NCBI GenBank assembly: GCA_027031305.1
Contig: JALVRJ010000114.1
Span: forward strand, 1-6,020
Direction: 5' to 3'
Length of the DNA stretch: 6,020 nucleotides
DNA from: Hyphomicrobiales bacterium
Lineage (GTDB): Bacteria > Pseudomonadota > Alphaproteobacteria > Rhizobiales > Aestuariivirgaceae
Part shown: one piece after another, positions 1 to 5,965 of the stretch
Numbering within the stretch: position 1 is the stretch's first letter
Layout of the letters: each line of letters opens with the position of its first letter
The notes under the pieces: generated by a model
What the model was told of the DNA's origin: nothing
Databases searched by the model: none
The model's input: only the letters and a program-made list of their open reading frames with translations
Program-made: the position numbers and the translations under genes

Positions 1-846
1 GCGTGGCTGAAGGAGCGGGGCATCATCGGCATCTGTGGCGTGGACACCCGGGCGCTGACCGCCTTCATCCGCGAGAACGGAATGCCCAACGCCGTCATCG
101 CGCACCATCCGGAGGGCGTGTTCGACATCGAAGCGTTGAAAAAACGCGCCGCGGAATGGCCCGGCATCGTGGGGGCCGACCTGGCGGCGAAGGTGAGCAC
201 GAAGGCGCCGTATGAGTGGGCGCAGGGCACCTGGCAGTGGCCGACCGGCTTTCGGCGGGCGCGGACGGAGGACTTGCGCTTTCACGTGGTGGCCATTGAT
301 TACGGGGTGAAGAAGAACATCCTGCGCTGCCTGGTGGACGCGGGCTGCCGCGTGACGGTGGTGCCGGCGAACACGCCGGCGGAGGAGATCCTGGCGCTGA
401 AGCCCGACGGCGTGTTCCTGGCCAATGGCCCGGGCGACCCGGCGGCGACGGCGGACAATGGCGCGGCGGCGCAAATTCGCGCGCTTCTGGAGGCCGGCAA
501 GCCGATGTTCGGCATCTGCCTGGGGCATCAGATGCTGGCGCTGGCGTTGGGCGGGCGCACGAGGAAGATGAAGCAGGGACACCACGGCGCCAATCATCCT
601 GTGAAGGACTTCACCACCTCGAAGGTGGAAATCACCTCCATGAACCACGGCTTCACCGTGGACGTGGAGTCGTTGCCAAGGGACGTCGTGGAAGAAACGC
701 ACGTGTCGCTGTTCGATGGCACCAATTGCGGCATCGCGCTGAAGGACCGGCCAGTGTTTTCCGTGCAACACCACCCGGAGGCTTCGCCGGGGCCGCAGGA
801 TTCGCACTACCTGTTCCGCCGCTTCGTCGAAACCATGGCGAAATGA
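1..846 (+). CDS. carA: Carbamoyl-phosphate synthase small (glutaminase) subunit, 5'-truncated by the window edge
   Basis: CarA hydrolyses glutamine in the cytoplasm and passes the ammonia to CarB, which makes carbamoyl phosphate for pyrimidines and arginine. The frame is open from base 1 and ends at TGA 844-846, giving 281 visible residues. The family is usually about 380-400 residues, so roughly 100 N-terminal residues are missing. Residues 1-35 are the end of the CarA-specific N-terminal domain ([15 protein letters not shown]). A class I glutamine amidotransferase domain follows: DYGVKKNIL at 100-108, NGPGDP at 142-147, the nucleophile elbow GICLGHQ with catalytic Cys173, and HHPEASPGP with His258 and Glu260 completing the triad. 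The segment around residues 195-220 (NHPVKD, SMNHGF) is also typical of CarA and separates it from GuaA, TrpG and PabA. carB does not follow directly; a tRNA gene does. No terminator hairpin is visible after the stop. Identification is secure; only the start is unknown. Confidence 0.97.
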   Translation, partial: AWLKERGIIGICGVDTRALTAFIRENGMPNAVIAHHPEGVFDIEALKKRAAEWPGIVGADLAAKVSTKAPYEWAQGTWQWPTGFRRARTEDLRFHVVAIDYGVKKNILRCLVDAGCRVTVVPANTPAEEILALKPDGVFLANGPGDPAATADNGAAAQIRALLEAGKPMFGICLGHQMLALALGGRTRKMKQGHHGANHPVKDFTTSKVEITSMNHGFTVDVESLPRDVVEETHVSLFDGTNCGIALKDRPVFSVQHHPEASPGPQDSHYLFRRFVETMAK

Positions 847-901
847 CATCGGAATGCATGGCAGGTATGTGCGAGGTGACGGGTGGCGGCATGGAGGCCT
901 C

Positions 902-930
902 TTGCACAATACGGCCCGGCAACTTATAGA
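902..930 (+). promoter_or_regulatory. Sigma-70-type promoter of tRNA-Glu
   Basis: TTGCAC at 902-907 and TATAGA at 925-930 are separated by exactly 17 bases. Transcription should start near 937, giving a leader of about 17 bases before the tRNA. The position and spacing fit a stable-RNA promoter. It starts 55 bases after the carA stop, so tRNA-Glu need not depend on carA transcription. Confidence 0.7.
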
Positions 931-953
931 GAAGGCAGCCGCATCGGCTGGCC

Positions 954-1029
954 GCCCCCATCGTCTAGCGGTCTAGGACGCCGGCCTCTCACGCCGGAAA
1001 CAGGGGTTCGAGTCCCCTTGGGGGCGCCA
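954..1029 (+). tRNA. tRNA-Glu(CTC)
   Basis: A complete 76-base cloverleaf. The acceptor stem pairs GCCCCCA (954-960) with TGGGGGC (1019-1025). The discriminator is G1026 and CCA is encoded at 1027-1029. The anticodon stem CCGGC/GCCGG (981-985 and 993-997) encloses a seven-base loop with anticodon CTC at 988-990, reading GAG. The T arm is AGGGG-TTCGAGT-CCCCT. The D arm has the form usual for bacterial tRNA-Glu. No T-rich terminator hairpin is visible in the 41 bases before the convergent addA gene. Confidence 0.97.
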
Positions 1030-1070
1030 TTTCCTTCTGGCCTTTCCGTTTCATCACCATTCATCGCTTT

Positions 1071-4000
1071 TCATCGTTTCGCCGTCGCGCCTGTGCGCAG
1101 CACGGCGTGGCAATCGCGCGTGGCGGCGTCCAGCATCGCGGCGGGAATCTCCAGCCATGTCGGCCCGGCGGTGAAAAGCAGGGCGCAGCGGACAGTCCTG
1201 TCCGGCCAGGCCTGGCGCATGGCCAGCCGATAGAGCGCCATCTGGCGGATGTAGGAGGGCGGCACCTCGTTGAGGTCTCGTGGCACGGGGCGGGCGGTTT
1301 TGAAGTCGGCCACGAGCACTTCCGTGTCCGTTACCATCAGCCGGTCTATCTGGCCGCCGAGCAGGGGGGCGGTGCCGGGCGCGGCGGGGAGCTCGCACGG
1401 GACGTCCAGGTGGGCGGCGAAAGGCACCTCGGCCCGGGCGCGTGGGCCGAACAGGGCGGCGAGGCGCGAATCCTCCATCACCGCCTTCACCTCGGCCCAG
1501 ATGTTCATGGCCCGCCGGTCGTCCAGCTCCGGTTCGGCGTGCCGCAGCCAGCGCAGGGCGTGTCGTTCGCGTTGTTCCACCGGCACCTCGGGCAGGTATT
1601 GCAGCAGCTTGTGGATGAGCTGGCCGCGGCGGAACGGATCGCCAGAGGGGGTGTCCGCGCCGGCACGCAGGATGGCCAGCGGCGAGAGCACCGGCTCCGG
1701 TGCTTCCGGCGTGGGCGCGCGGTCATCCGGCAAATCCGGGCCACCCCCTTCCGGCGCCAGCAGGCGCGACGGCGCAATCCATTCCGCCGGCCCCGGCTCT
1801 TGCCGCGCGGGCTGGAGCACCCACGGGGGCAGGGAGGCATCGGGCGCCTCTCCGTCCGCCCCGCTGGCGCGGCAGCCCGGCACGTTGCGTGGATAGCGCC
1901 AGATGGTGCGGCCATCGGGCAGCGGCACGGCGTATTCATCGCGCTGCATGATCCGGGCGACGCGCTCGTGCCAGCTGATGATGCGGGGGGCGGAAGATTT
2001 CCCTTTCCGCCCGTCCTCTCCGTTGTCGCCGTCGTTGCCGCTTTCGGCGCCGCAGACGATGAGCCTGTCGGCGGCGCGCGTCATGGCGACGTAAAGCAGG
2101 CGGTTGTATTCCCTTTCCTGGTCCACCAGGGCCCGCCGCACCAGCTCTTCCACCGCGCGGGGCCTGTGGGCGGCGGAGAGCGGCCACAGGGGCAGGCGTT
2201 GCCCGGCTTCCTCGCCTGGCAGGGGGGCGTCGGACAGGGGGATGTCGACGAGGCCCAGCTTGCCCCTGTCCGGGGTGCGCACGGTATCGGCCAGGAATAC
2301 CACCGGGCTTTCCAGCCCCTTGGCGCCGTGCACGGTCATGACCCGCACCTCGCCGGGGCCGTCATCGTCGGCGTTGCCCTCCTGCTCGCGCTTGATTTCC
2401 GGCGCGTCGCGCTCCAGCCAGCGGATGAAATCCTCCAGCGAGGGTTGGGCGGTCTGCTCGTGTTGCAGGGCGAGGTCGAGGAAGGCCTCCAGCGGTTCGG
2501 TGGCCTCGTGCGAGAGCCTGCGCAGGAAGCGCCACATGCCGCCGTCGCGCCACAGGACGTGGCCGAACAGTTCGAATGGTGGCACTTGCCCGGCCATGGC
2601 CCGCCAGCGCTTCAGCCGGCGCACGGCGTTTTTCACCGGCGCGCCGCTTGCCGCCGCCCGCCGCAATTGTCGCCACAGTGGCCTGTCGTCGTGGATGCGG
2701 TCGATGCGCTCCAGCGGGGCGTCGAAGTCGAACAGCTCGCCGCGCAGGCGCAACAGGTCGTCGTCGGTGAAGGGCTCGCCGTCGTCGCGCTCCAGCAGCG
2801 GGCTCTTCAGCACCTCGGCCAGGGAAAGGTCGTCGGCGGGCAGCAACAGGAAGCGGGCCAGGGCCATGAGGTCGCGCACGGCGATGTGTTCGCTCACCTT
2901 CAGGCGGTCGGCGCCGGCGACGGGAATGTTGCGGCGCTTGAGGGCGGAGATGATGGGCTCCATGAAACCGGAGCGCCGTTGCACCAGGACGAGGATGTCG
3001 CGTGGCCGGATGGGGCGGGGGGACGGTTCCGGCATTACCTCGCCATTGTCGGCGCCCTTGTTCCCGTCGAGCGCGTCGGGCGGCAGGGCCTCGCCGCGTC
3101 CGAGCCATTCGGCGATGGTGTCGGCGATGCGCGTGGCCAGGCGCAGTTGCGGGCGCATGGTGGTGGTGATTTCCTCCGGCGCCCGCCAGATGGCCATCGG
3201 ATCGTCCGGCTCGCGGCGTTTCTCCGCTTCTTCCAGTGGCCACAGTTCCACCAGGCCGCGCACGTGGGGGCGGGCGGAGGTATGTTTGCGGATATCGTCC
3301 TCGCCGAGGTCGAAGTCGTCCTGCCCGATGACCTCGTCGACGATCTCGAGGATTTCCGGCGCGCCGCGGAAGGATACTTCCAGCGGTTGTTCGCGAAAGG
3401 TCATGCGCGCCTCCTTTGCCCGGCGCTGGAAAAAATCGCGCATCCGGCGGAATTCCTCCGGCGCGGCGCCCTGGAAGGAATAGATGGACTGCTTGACGTC
3501 GCCCACGACGAAGATGGTGCGGGGCAGGGGGTGATCGGCGCCGTCGCCGGCGAAGAAGTCTTCGGTGATGCGCTCGAGGATCTCCCATTGCTCGGGCGAG
3601 GTGTCCTGGGCCTCGTCCAGCAGGATGTGGTCGATGCCGCCGTCGAGCCGGTAGAGCACCCAGGAGGCCTTCAGGTTGTCGTCGGCGAGCAGGTCCAGCG
3701 TGCGCGCCACGAGGTCGTCGTAGTCGAACTTGCCGGCGCGGATCTTTTCCCTCTCGTAAAGGTCGAGAATGGCCATGCCGGCCTCGTAGAGCGCCACGTT
3801 GGCCGCCAGCAGGCGGCGGGCGAGGTAGCCTTGCAGGGCGTCGATGAAGCGTTCCTGTTCTTCCTTCAACCAGTTGGCGAGATGGGGCAGGCGTTGCCGG
3901 AAATCCTTGGTGAGCAGGGTCTTGCGCGGGCTCATGTCGCCGGTGGCGAACCATTTGCGCGCCACGTCCCAGGCGGCGTCCGCGTCATCGCGGCCGATGG

Positions 4001-4925
4001 CCTCGGCCAGCGCCGCGAGGCATTCTCGCGCCGTCTTGTCGGTGGCCCCGGTCTTCCTGGCCGTGGCGATCGCGTCGTCCAGCCGTTGCAGCAGGCCGAG
4101 TATTTCTTGCCGGTTCAGCTGGCGGAACCATTCTTGTATCCACTTGCCCGGGTCGAGGGGAACTTGCGTGGCGCCCGCGCTGGCGGCCAGGCGGGCGTAA
4201 ACCGCGTTCTTCAGGTTCTCGTCATTAGCCATTCTGCGCAACAGGCGGCGGTGGCGCAGCAGGTCGAACAACAGGCCGGAAAGGTCGTTTTCGTGGCGGA
4301 AGGTGGCGAGCAGCGCCAGGTGTTGGCGCATTTCCTCGCCGAGCGCGTCGGGGGCGGTGAGCAGGCGGGTGCGGGCGCGGGCGAGCAGCTCGGCGGCTTG
4401 TGCTTCTTCCAGCACCTCGAACCCCGGCGGCAGGCCGGCCTCGACGGGAAAGGCCTGCAACAGGCGCTCGCAGAAGCCGTGGATGGTGAACACGCGCAAG
4501 CCGCCGGGCGTTTCCAGGGCGCGGGCGAACAGACGCCGCGCCCGGGGCAGGTCGTCGATGGAAAAGTCGGCTTGCCCGAGCCTGTCGCGGATGCTTTCCA
4601 GCAGACGGTCGTCGTCGAGGTGGATCCACTCGGCCAGGCGCTGGAAGATGCGGGTGCGCATTTCCGCCGCCGCGGCGCGGGTGTAGGTGATGCACAGGAT
4701 GCGCTGGGGCGGGGTGCCGGAAAGCAGCAGGCGGATGACGCGGTTGACCAGCAGGTAGGTCTTGCCGGAACCTGCGTGGGCGCTGACGAAGACCGAGGCG
4801 CGCGGGTCGGCGGCCTTGTGCTGGGCGTCGCTGGCCTCGTCGCGGATGATGCGCGCCTTGCGCTCTCTCGCCTTCAACTCGGGCGCGGTCCAGTCGTTGC
4901 AGTCGTGCCGGGGCAATGTCTCCAA
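1071..4925 (-). CDS. addA: Double-strand break repair helicase-nuclease AddA (alphaproteobacterial type)
   Basis: AddA is the ATP-driven 3'-5' translocase and nuclease subunit of AddAB, the RecBCD counterpart that resects double-strand breaks and loads RecA. The product is 1,284 residues if it starts at TTG 4925. UvrD/Rep helicase motifs appear in order: Walker A AHAGSGKT (50-56), motif Ia ITYTRAAAAEM (79-89), TIHGFCE (147-153), Walker B LLDEAQDTSPEQW (435-447), VVGDVKQSIYSFQGA (473-487), EVSFRG (516-521), VMTVHGAKGLESPVV (862-876) and YVAMTRAADRL (945-955). The C-terminal RecB-type nuclease is intact: His1105 in RGQLIHKLLQYLP, Asp1194 in GQIDRL, Asp1207 and Lys1209 in ADFKT, then QMALYRL (1228-1234). 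The presence of the nuclease separates it from plain UvrD, PcrA or Rep. No ATG or GTG lies in frame between the upstream stop (4980-4982) and Walker A, so the start must be TTG (4925, 4916 or 4877), and no good Shine-Dalgarno sequence decides among them. Acidic and Pro-rich linkers at about 962-978 and 1020-1095 contribute to a length above the roughly 1,150-1,190 I expect for relatives. addB is not adjacent. Confidence 0.96.
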   Translation of the reverse strand: METLPRHDCNDWTAPELKARERKARIIRDEASDAQHKAADPRASVFVSAHAGSGKTYLLVNRVIRLLLSGTPPQRILCITYTRAAAAEMRTRIFQRLAEWIHLDDDRLLESIRDRLGQADFSIDDLPRARRLFARALETPGGLRVFTIHGFCERLLQAFPVEAGLPPGFEVLEEAQAAELLARARTRLLTAPDALGEEMRQHLALLATFRHENDLSGLLFDLLRHRRLLRRMANDENLKNAVYARLAASAGATQVPLDPGKWIQEWFRQLNRQEILGLLQRLDDAIATARKTGATDKTARECLAALAEAIGRDDADAAWDVARKWFATGDMSPRKTLLTKDFRQRLPHLANWLKEEQERFIDALQGYLARRLLAANVALYEAGMAILDLYEREKIRAGKFDYDDLVARTLDLLADDNLKASWVLYRLDGGIDHILLDEAQDTSPEQWEILERITEDFFAGDGADHPLPRTIFVVGDVKQSIYSFQGAAPEEFRRMRDFFQRRAKEARMTFREQPLEVSFRGAPEILEIVDEVIGQDDFDLGEDDIRKHTSARPHVRGLVELWPLEEAEKRREPDDPMAIWRAPEEITTTMRPQLRLATRIADTIAEWLGRGEALPPDALDGNKGADNGEVMPEPSPRPIRPRDILVLVQRRSGFMEPIISALKRRNIPVAGADRLKVSEHIAVRDLMALARFLLLPADDLSLAEVLKSPLLERDDGEPFTDDDLLRLRGELFDFDAPLERIDRIHDDRPLWRQLRRAAASGAPVKNAVRRLKRWRAMAGQVPPFELFGHVLWRDGGMWRFLRRLSHEATEPLEAFLDLALQHEQTAQPSLEDFIRWLERDAPEIKREQEGNADDDGPGEVRVMTVHGAKGLESPVVFLADTVRTPDRGKLGLVDIPLSDAPLPGEEAGQRLPLWPLSAAHRPRAVEELVRRALVDQEREYNRLLYVAMTRAADRLIVCGAESGNDGDNGEDGRKGKSSAPRIISWHERVARIMQRDEYAVPLPDGRTIWRYPRNVPGCRASGADGEAPDASLPPWVLQPARQEPGPAEWIAPSRLLAPEGGGPDLPDDRAPTPEAPEPVLSPLAILRAGADTPSGDPFRRGQLIHKLLQYLPEVPVEQRERHALRWLRHAEPELDDRRAMNIWAEVKAVMEDSRLAALFGPRARAEVPFAAHLDVPCELPAAPGTAPLLGGQIDRLMVTDTEVLVADFKTARPVPRDLNEVPPSYIRQMALYRLAMRQAWPDRTVRCALLFTAGPTWLEIPAAMLDAATRDCHAVLRTGATAKR

Positions 4926-4973
4926 CCCGCGAATGTGGCAAAAGCTGCGTGTGAATCGGGTGCAAGCGGAAGG

Positions 4974-4979
4974 AGTATA
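4974..4979 (-). promoter_or_regulatory. Possible -10 element for addA
   Basis: On the minus strand TATACT is a good match to a -10 box and lies about 50 bases upstream of the proposed TTG start, between the tRNA-Pro terminator and addA. No recognisable -35 hexamer sits 16-18 bases upstream. The call rests on one hexamer and on the need for a promoter after the terminator. Confidence 0.28.
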
Positions 4980-5041
4980 TCAGCCGAATGGAAAAGACGC
5001 GCGGGAATTCGTCCCTGTCGCGGATGGCGCGGAACGGACAA

Positions 5042-5071
5042 GAAAAGACCCGCCGCGCTGGCGCGGCGGGT
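5042..5071 (-). terminator. Rho-independent terminator downstream of tRNA-Pro
   Basis: A perfect 11-base GC-rich inverted repeat (arms 5048-5058 and 5061-5071, ACCCGCCGCGC on the plus strand) is followed, on the minus strand only, by the T-rich run CTTTTCTT. It lies about 55 bases after the 3' end of tRNA-Pro. It should end that transcript and insulate addA from it. There is no T tract on the other side, so it is not bidirectional. Confidence 0.82.
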
Positions 5072-5126
5072 GCACAGCTTCGCAAGGGCCAACATCCTGC
5101 TCGGAACGTCGGCCCGGCGAATGAAA

Positions 5127-5203
5127 TGGTCGGAGTGGGCAGATTCGAACTGCCGACCCCCTGCTCCCGAAGCAGGTGCGCTACCAGGCTGCGCTACACT
5201 CCG
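5127..5203 (-). tRNA. tRNA-Pro(CGG)
   Basis: A complete 77-base cloverleaf on the minus strand. The acceptor stem pairs CGGAGTG with CACTCCG. The discriminator is A, and CCA is encoded (complement of 5127-5129). The anticodon stem CCTGC/GCAGG holds the loop TTCGGGA with anticodon CGG (complement of 5167-5169), reading CCG. The T arm is GGCAG-TTCGAAT-CTGCC. The acceptor beginning C1:G72 with discriminator A73 is characteristic of bacterial tRNA-Pro. It has its own promoter and terminator, so it is a single-gene unit. Confidence 0.97.
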
Positions 5204-5223
5204 CCAGAGCCATTCACGCCTGC

Positions 5224-5252
5224 TATATAACGCCGCCCGGCAGAGGCCGCAA
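5224..5252 (-). promoter_or_regulatory. Sigma-70-type promoter of tRNA-Pro
   Basis: On the minus strand TTGCGG (complement of 5247-5252) and TATATA (complement of 5224-5229) are separated by exactly 17 bases. The predicted start near 5217 leaves a leader of about 14 bases. The bases just after the -10 are fairly GC-rich, as in stringently controlled stable-RNA promoters; that regulatory reading is inference. Confidence 0.7.
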
Positions 5253-5345
5253 GATGGCCGGGCGAGGAAAATGGCGGCCATGCGCCAGGGTCAAGGGAGG
5301 GGGCAGGACCGGTTGCAAGGGAAAGTGGAAATGTGGTAACCCGCT

Positions 5346-5423
5346 CCGGCATGATGCCGGTCCATTGCACCTGGATCAGCCGGGGGCACTTTCCTGATTC
5401 CGGTGGTGGGCCTGGCATCATGC
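5346..5423. repeat. Nested inverted repeats in the tRNA spacer
   Basis: CCGGCAT-G-ATGCCGG at 5346-5360 is a palindrome with 7-base arms around one G. Part of it, GCATGATGCC (5349-5358), is also the exact reverse complement of GGCATCATGC at 5414-5423, a 10-base inverted repeat with a 55-base loop. These could be operator-like sites or RNA structure. Their function is unknown, and some such repeats are expected by chance in GC-rich DNA. Confidence 0.45.
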
Positions 5424-5428
5424 ACTCG

Positions 5429-5451
5429 ATGCGCTCGTGCGTGCGCATTTT
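5429..5451 (+). terminator. Weak terminator-like hairpin
   Basis: ATGCGC (5429-5434) pairs with GCGCAT (5443-5448) across an 8-base loop and is followed by a short T run ending at 5451. The stem is only 6 bp and no transcript is known upstream on this strand, so it may be fortuitous. Confidence 0.22.
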
Positions 5452-5465
5452 CCGCCGCTTTTCTC

Positions 5466-5492
5466 TTGCCCTCGCTTTCCGGCTGTCATAAA
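5466..5492 (+). promoter_or_regulatory. Candidate promoter for tRNA-Gln
   Basis: TTGCCC (5466-5471) and CATAAA (5487-5492) are 15 bases apart, shorter than ideal. They would give a leader of roughly 45 bases. This is the only AT-rich -10-like site before the tRNA; the bases between it and the gene are very GC-rich. It is a weaker match than the tRNA-Glu and tRNA-Pro promoters. Confidence 0.32.
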
Positions 5493-5545
5493 TCGGTGCC
5501 TGTTCGGCGGCCGCATCCGGGCCTTTCCCGCGCGGCGCGTGGCGA

Positions 5546-5619
5546 TGGGGCGTAGCCAAGTGGTAAGGCAGCGGGTTTTGGTCCCGCGATCGCAGGTTCG
5601 AATCCTGCCGCCCCAGCCA
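5546..5619 (+). tRNA. tRNA-Gln(TTG)
   Basis: A complete 74-base cloverleaf. The acceptor stem pairs TGGGGCG (5546-5552) with CGCCCCA (5609-5615). The discriminator is G5616 and CCA is encoded at 5617-5619. The anticodon stem GCGGG/CCCGC (5571-5575 and 5583-5587) holds the loop TTTTGGT with anticodon TTG at 5578-5580, reading CAA and, by wobble, CAG. The T arm is GCAGG-TTCGAAT-CCTGC. The U1:A72 acceptor end is a known feature of tRNA-Gln and supports the identity. Confidence 0.97.
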
Positions 5620-5632
5620 CTGGCGTTGCCAG
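5620..5632 (+). terminator. Small hairpin immediately after tRNA-Gln
   Basis: CTGGC-GTT-GCCAG forms a 5-bp stem starting one base after the encoded CCA. The following bases (ACTTGAATT) are not a proper T tract. It may help 3' processing or weak termination, but it is short and may be chance. Confidence 0.22.
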
Positions 5633-5746
5633 ACTTGAATTCCGCAAACGCAGGGAGTCAGGGATGGCGCTTGCCAAGTTGGGCGGGCGCCCTGGTCTGC
5701 TTTGCCTGTTTCATGTTGTTTCTTCAGGAAAAGGTGGACAGGGACG

Positions 5747-5823
5747 TGGTGGGCCCGGCAGGACTCGAACCTGCAACCAGTCGGTTATGAGCCGACAGCT
5801 CTAACCAGTTGAGCTACGGGCCC
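5747..5823 (-). tRNA. tRNA with CAT anticodon, probably tRNA-Ile2 (lysidine type), possibly elongator tRNA-Met
   Basis: A complete 77-base cloverleaf on the minus strand. The acceptor stem pairs GGGCCCG with CGGGCCC. The discriminator is A, and CCA is encoded (complement of 5747-5749). The anticodon stem GTCGG/CCGAC holds the loop CTCATAA with anticodon CAT (complement of 5787-5789). The T arm is GCAGG-TTCGAGT-CCTGC. It is not initiator tRNA: position 1 pairs with 72, and there are no three G:C pairs at the base of the anticodon stem. C4:G69 and C5:G68 are recognition elements for the lysidine synthetase TilS in E. coli tRNA-Ile2, whereas E. coli elongator tRNA-Met has U4:A69 and A5:U68. This favours Ile2, which would read ATA after modification. 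The tRNA call is certain; the isotype is not. Confidence 0.9.
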
Positions 5824-5891
5824 GGAGAGCCTGGTCCGTGGCACGATGGGCGGGGCATGGGCGCGGGAAGCCCAACCGCCGTTTGCGCCAT

Positions 5892-5921
5892 GCCATACAA
5901 TCGCCATCGAGCGCGCCACAA
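5892..5921 (-). promoter_or_regulatory. Candidate promoter for the CAT tRNA
   Basis: On the minus strand TTGTGG (complement of 5916-5921) and TATGGC (complement of 5892-5897) are 18 bases apart. They would give a leader of about 60 bases. The -10 is a partial match. It overlaps TACAAT on the plus strand (5896-5901), which could be a -10 for the divergent gene at 5966, though that site lacks a matching -35. Confidence 0.25.
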
Positions 5922-5953
5922 TCCGGCCTGGATCGTTCATGTTTCAATACACA

Positions 5954-5958
5954 GGGAG
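5954..5958 (+). promoter_or_regulatory. Ribosome binding site of the gene starting at 5966
   Basis: GGGAG lies 7 bases before the ATG at 5966, the optimal spacing for a Shine-Dalgarno sequence. It is the main support for calling a gene here from so short a fragment. Confidence 0.6.
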
Positions 5959-5965
5959 ACCCGCC

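Larger units (their letters stand above)
5253..5465. other. Spacer between the tRNA-Pro and tRNA-Gln units, no gene seen
   Basis: The gap between the two tRNAs (5204-5545) is about 340 bases. Its ends hold the tRNA-Pro promoter and a weak candidate for tRNA-Gln. The middle has no convincing coding frame: the open frames crossing it run antisense through a tRNA and lack codon bias or recognisable motifs. It does contain an imperfect palindrome, a 10-base inverted repeat and a small hairpin followed by T residues, listed separately. A small RNA is conceivable, but no good promoter is visible for one. Confidence 0.5.

Noticed and set aside
1054..1073. An ATG overlapping the addA stop (ATGA) as the start of a coupled downstream gene
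   Set aside because: The frame stops after six codons (MKSDEW) and then meets tRNA-Glu. No gene follows addA on the minus strand.
4225..5085. A minus-strand frame overlapping the 5' end of addA, considered as a frameshifted true N-terminus
   Set aside because: Its translation beside the addA N-terminus is Arg/Ala/Pro-rich shadow sequence without AddA motifs, and it crosses the terminator hairpin. The addA frame itself covers the conserved AASDAQ-to-Walker A region without a break.
4988..5230. A plus-strand 80-codon frame preceded by AGGAG
   Set aside because: The AGGAG is 12 bases from the ATG. The frame runs through the minus-strand terminator and antisense to tRNA-Pro. Its GVGRFELPTPCSRSR stretch is the familiar spurious peptide produced by translating a tRNA-Pro backwards.
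1107..5339. A very long plus-strand open frame (about 1,410 codons) antisense to addA
   Set aside because: It is codon-aligned with addA on the opposite strand, so it stays open simply because addA uses no TTA, CTA or TCA codons there. Its translation is low-complexity (Gly, Ala, Arg, Gln, Val rich), has no recognisable domain, and continues antisense through tRNA-Pro. addA itself has every family motif.
5194..5559. A minus-strand 121-codon frame across the tRNA spacer
   Set aside because: It overlaps the starts of both tRNA-Gln and tRNA-Pro, has no Shine-Dalgarno support or recognisable motif, and reads as GC-rich noise.
5668..5735. A possible terminator between tRNA-Gln and the CAT tRNA
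   Set aside because: The GGGCGGGCGCCC element gives only about a 4-bp stem, and the pyrimidine-rich stretch after it is not a contiguous T tract. No convincing hairpin was found on either strand.
5437..5790. A plus-strand 117-codon frame ending in GPAGLEPATSRL
   Set aside because: It passes through tRNA-Gln and antisense to the CAT tRNA. The ending is another well-known artefact of translating antisense to a tRNA.
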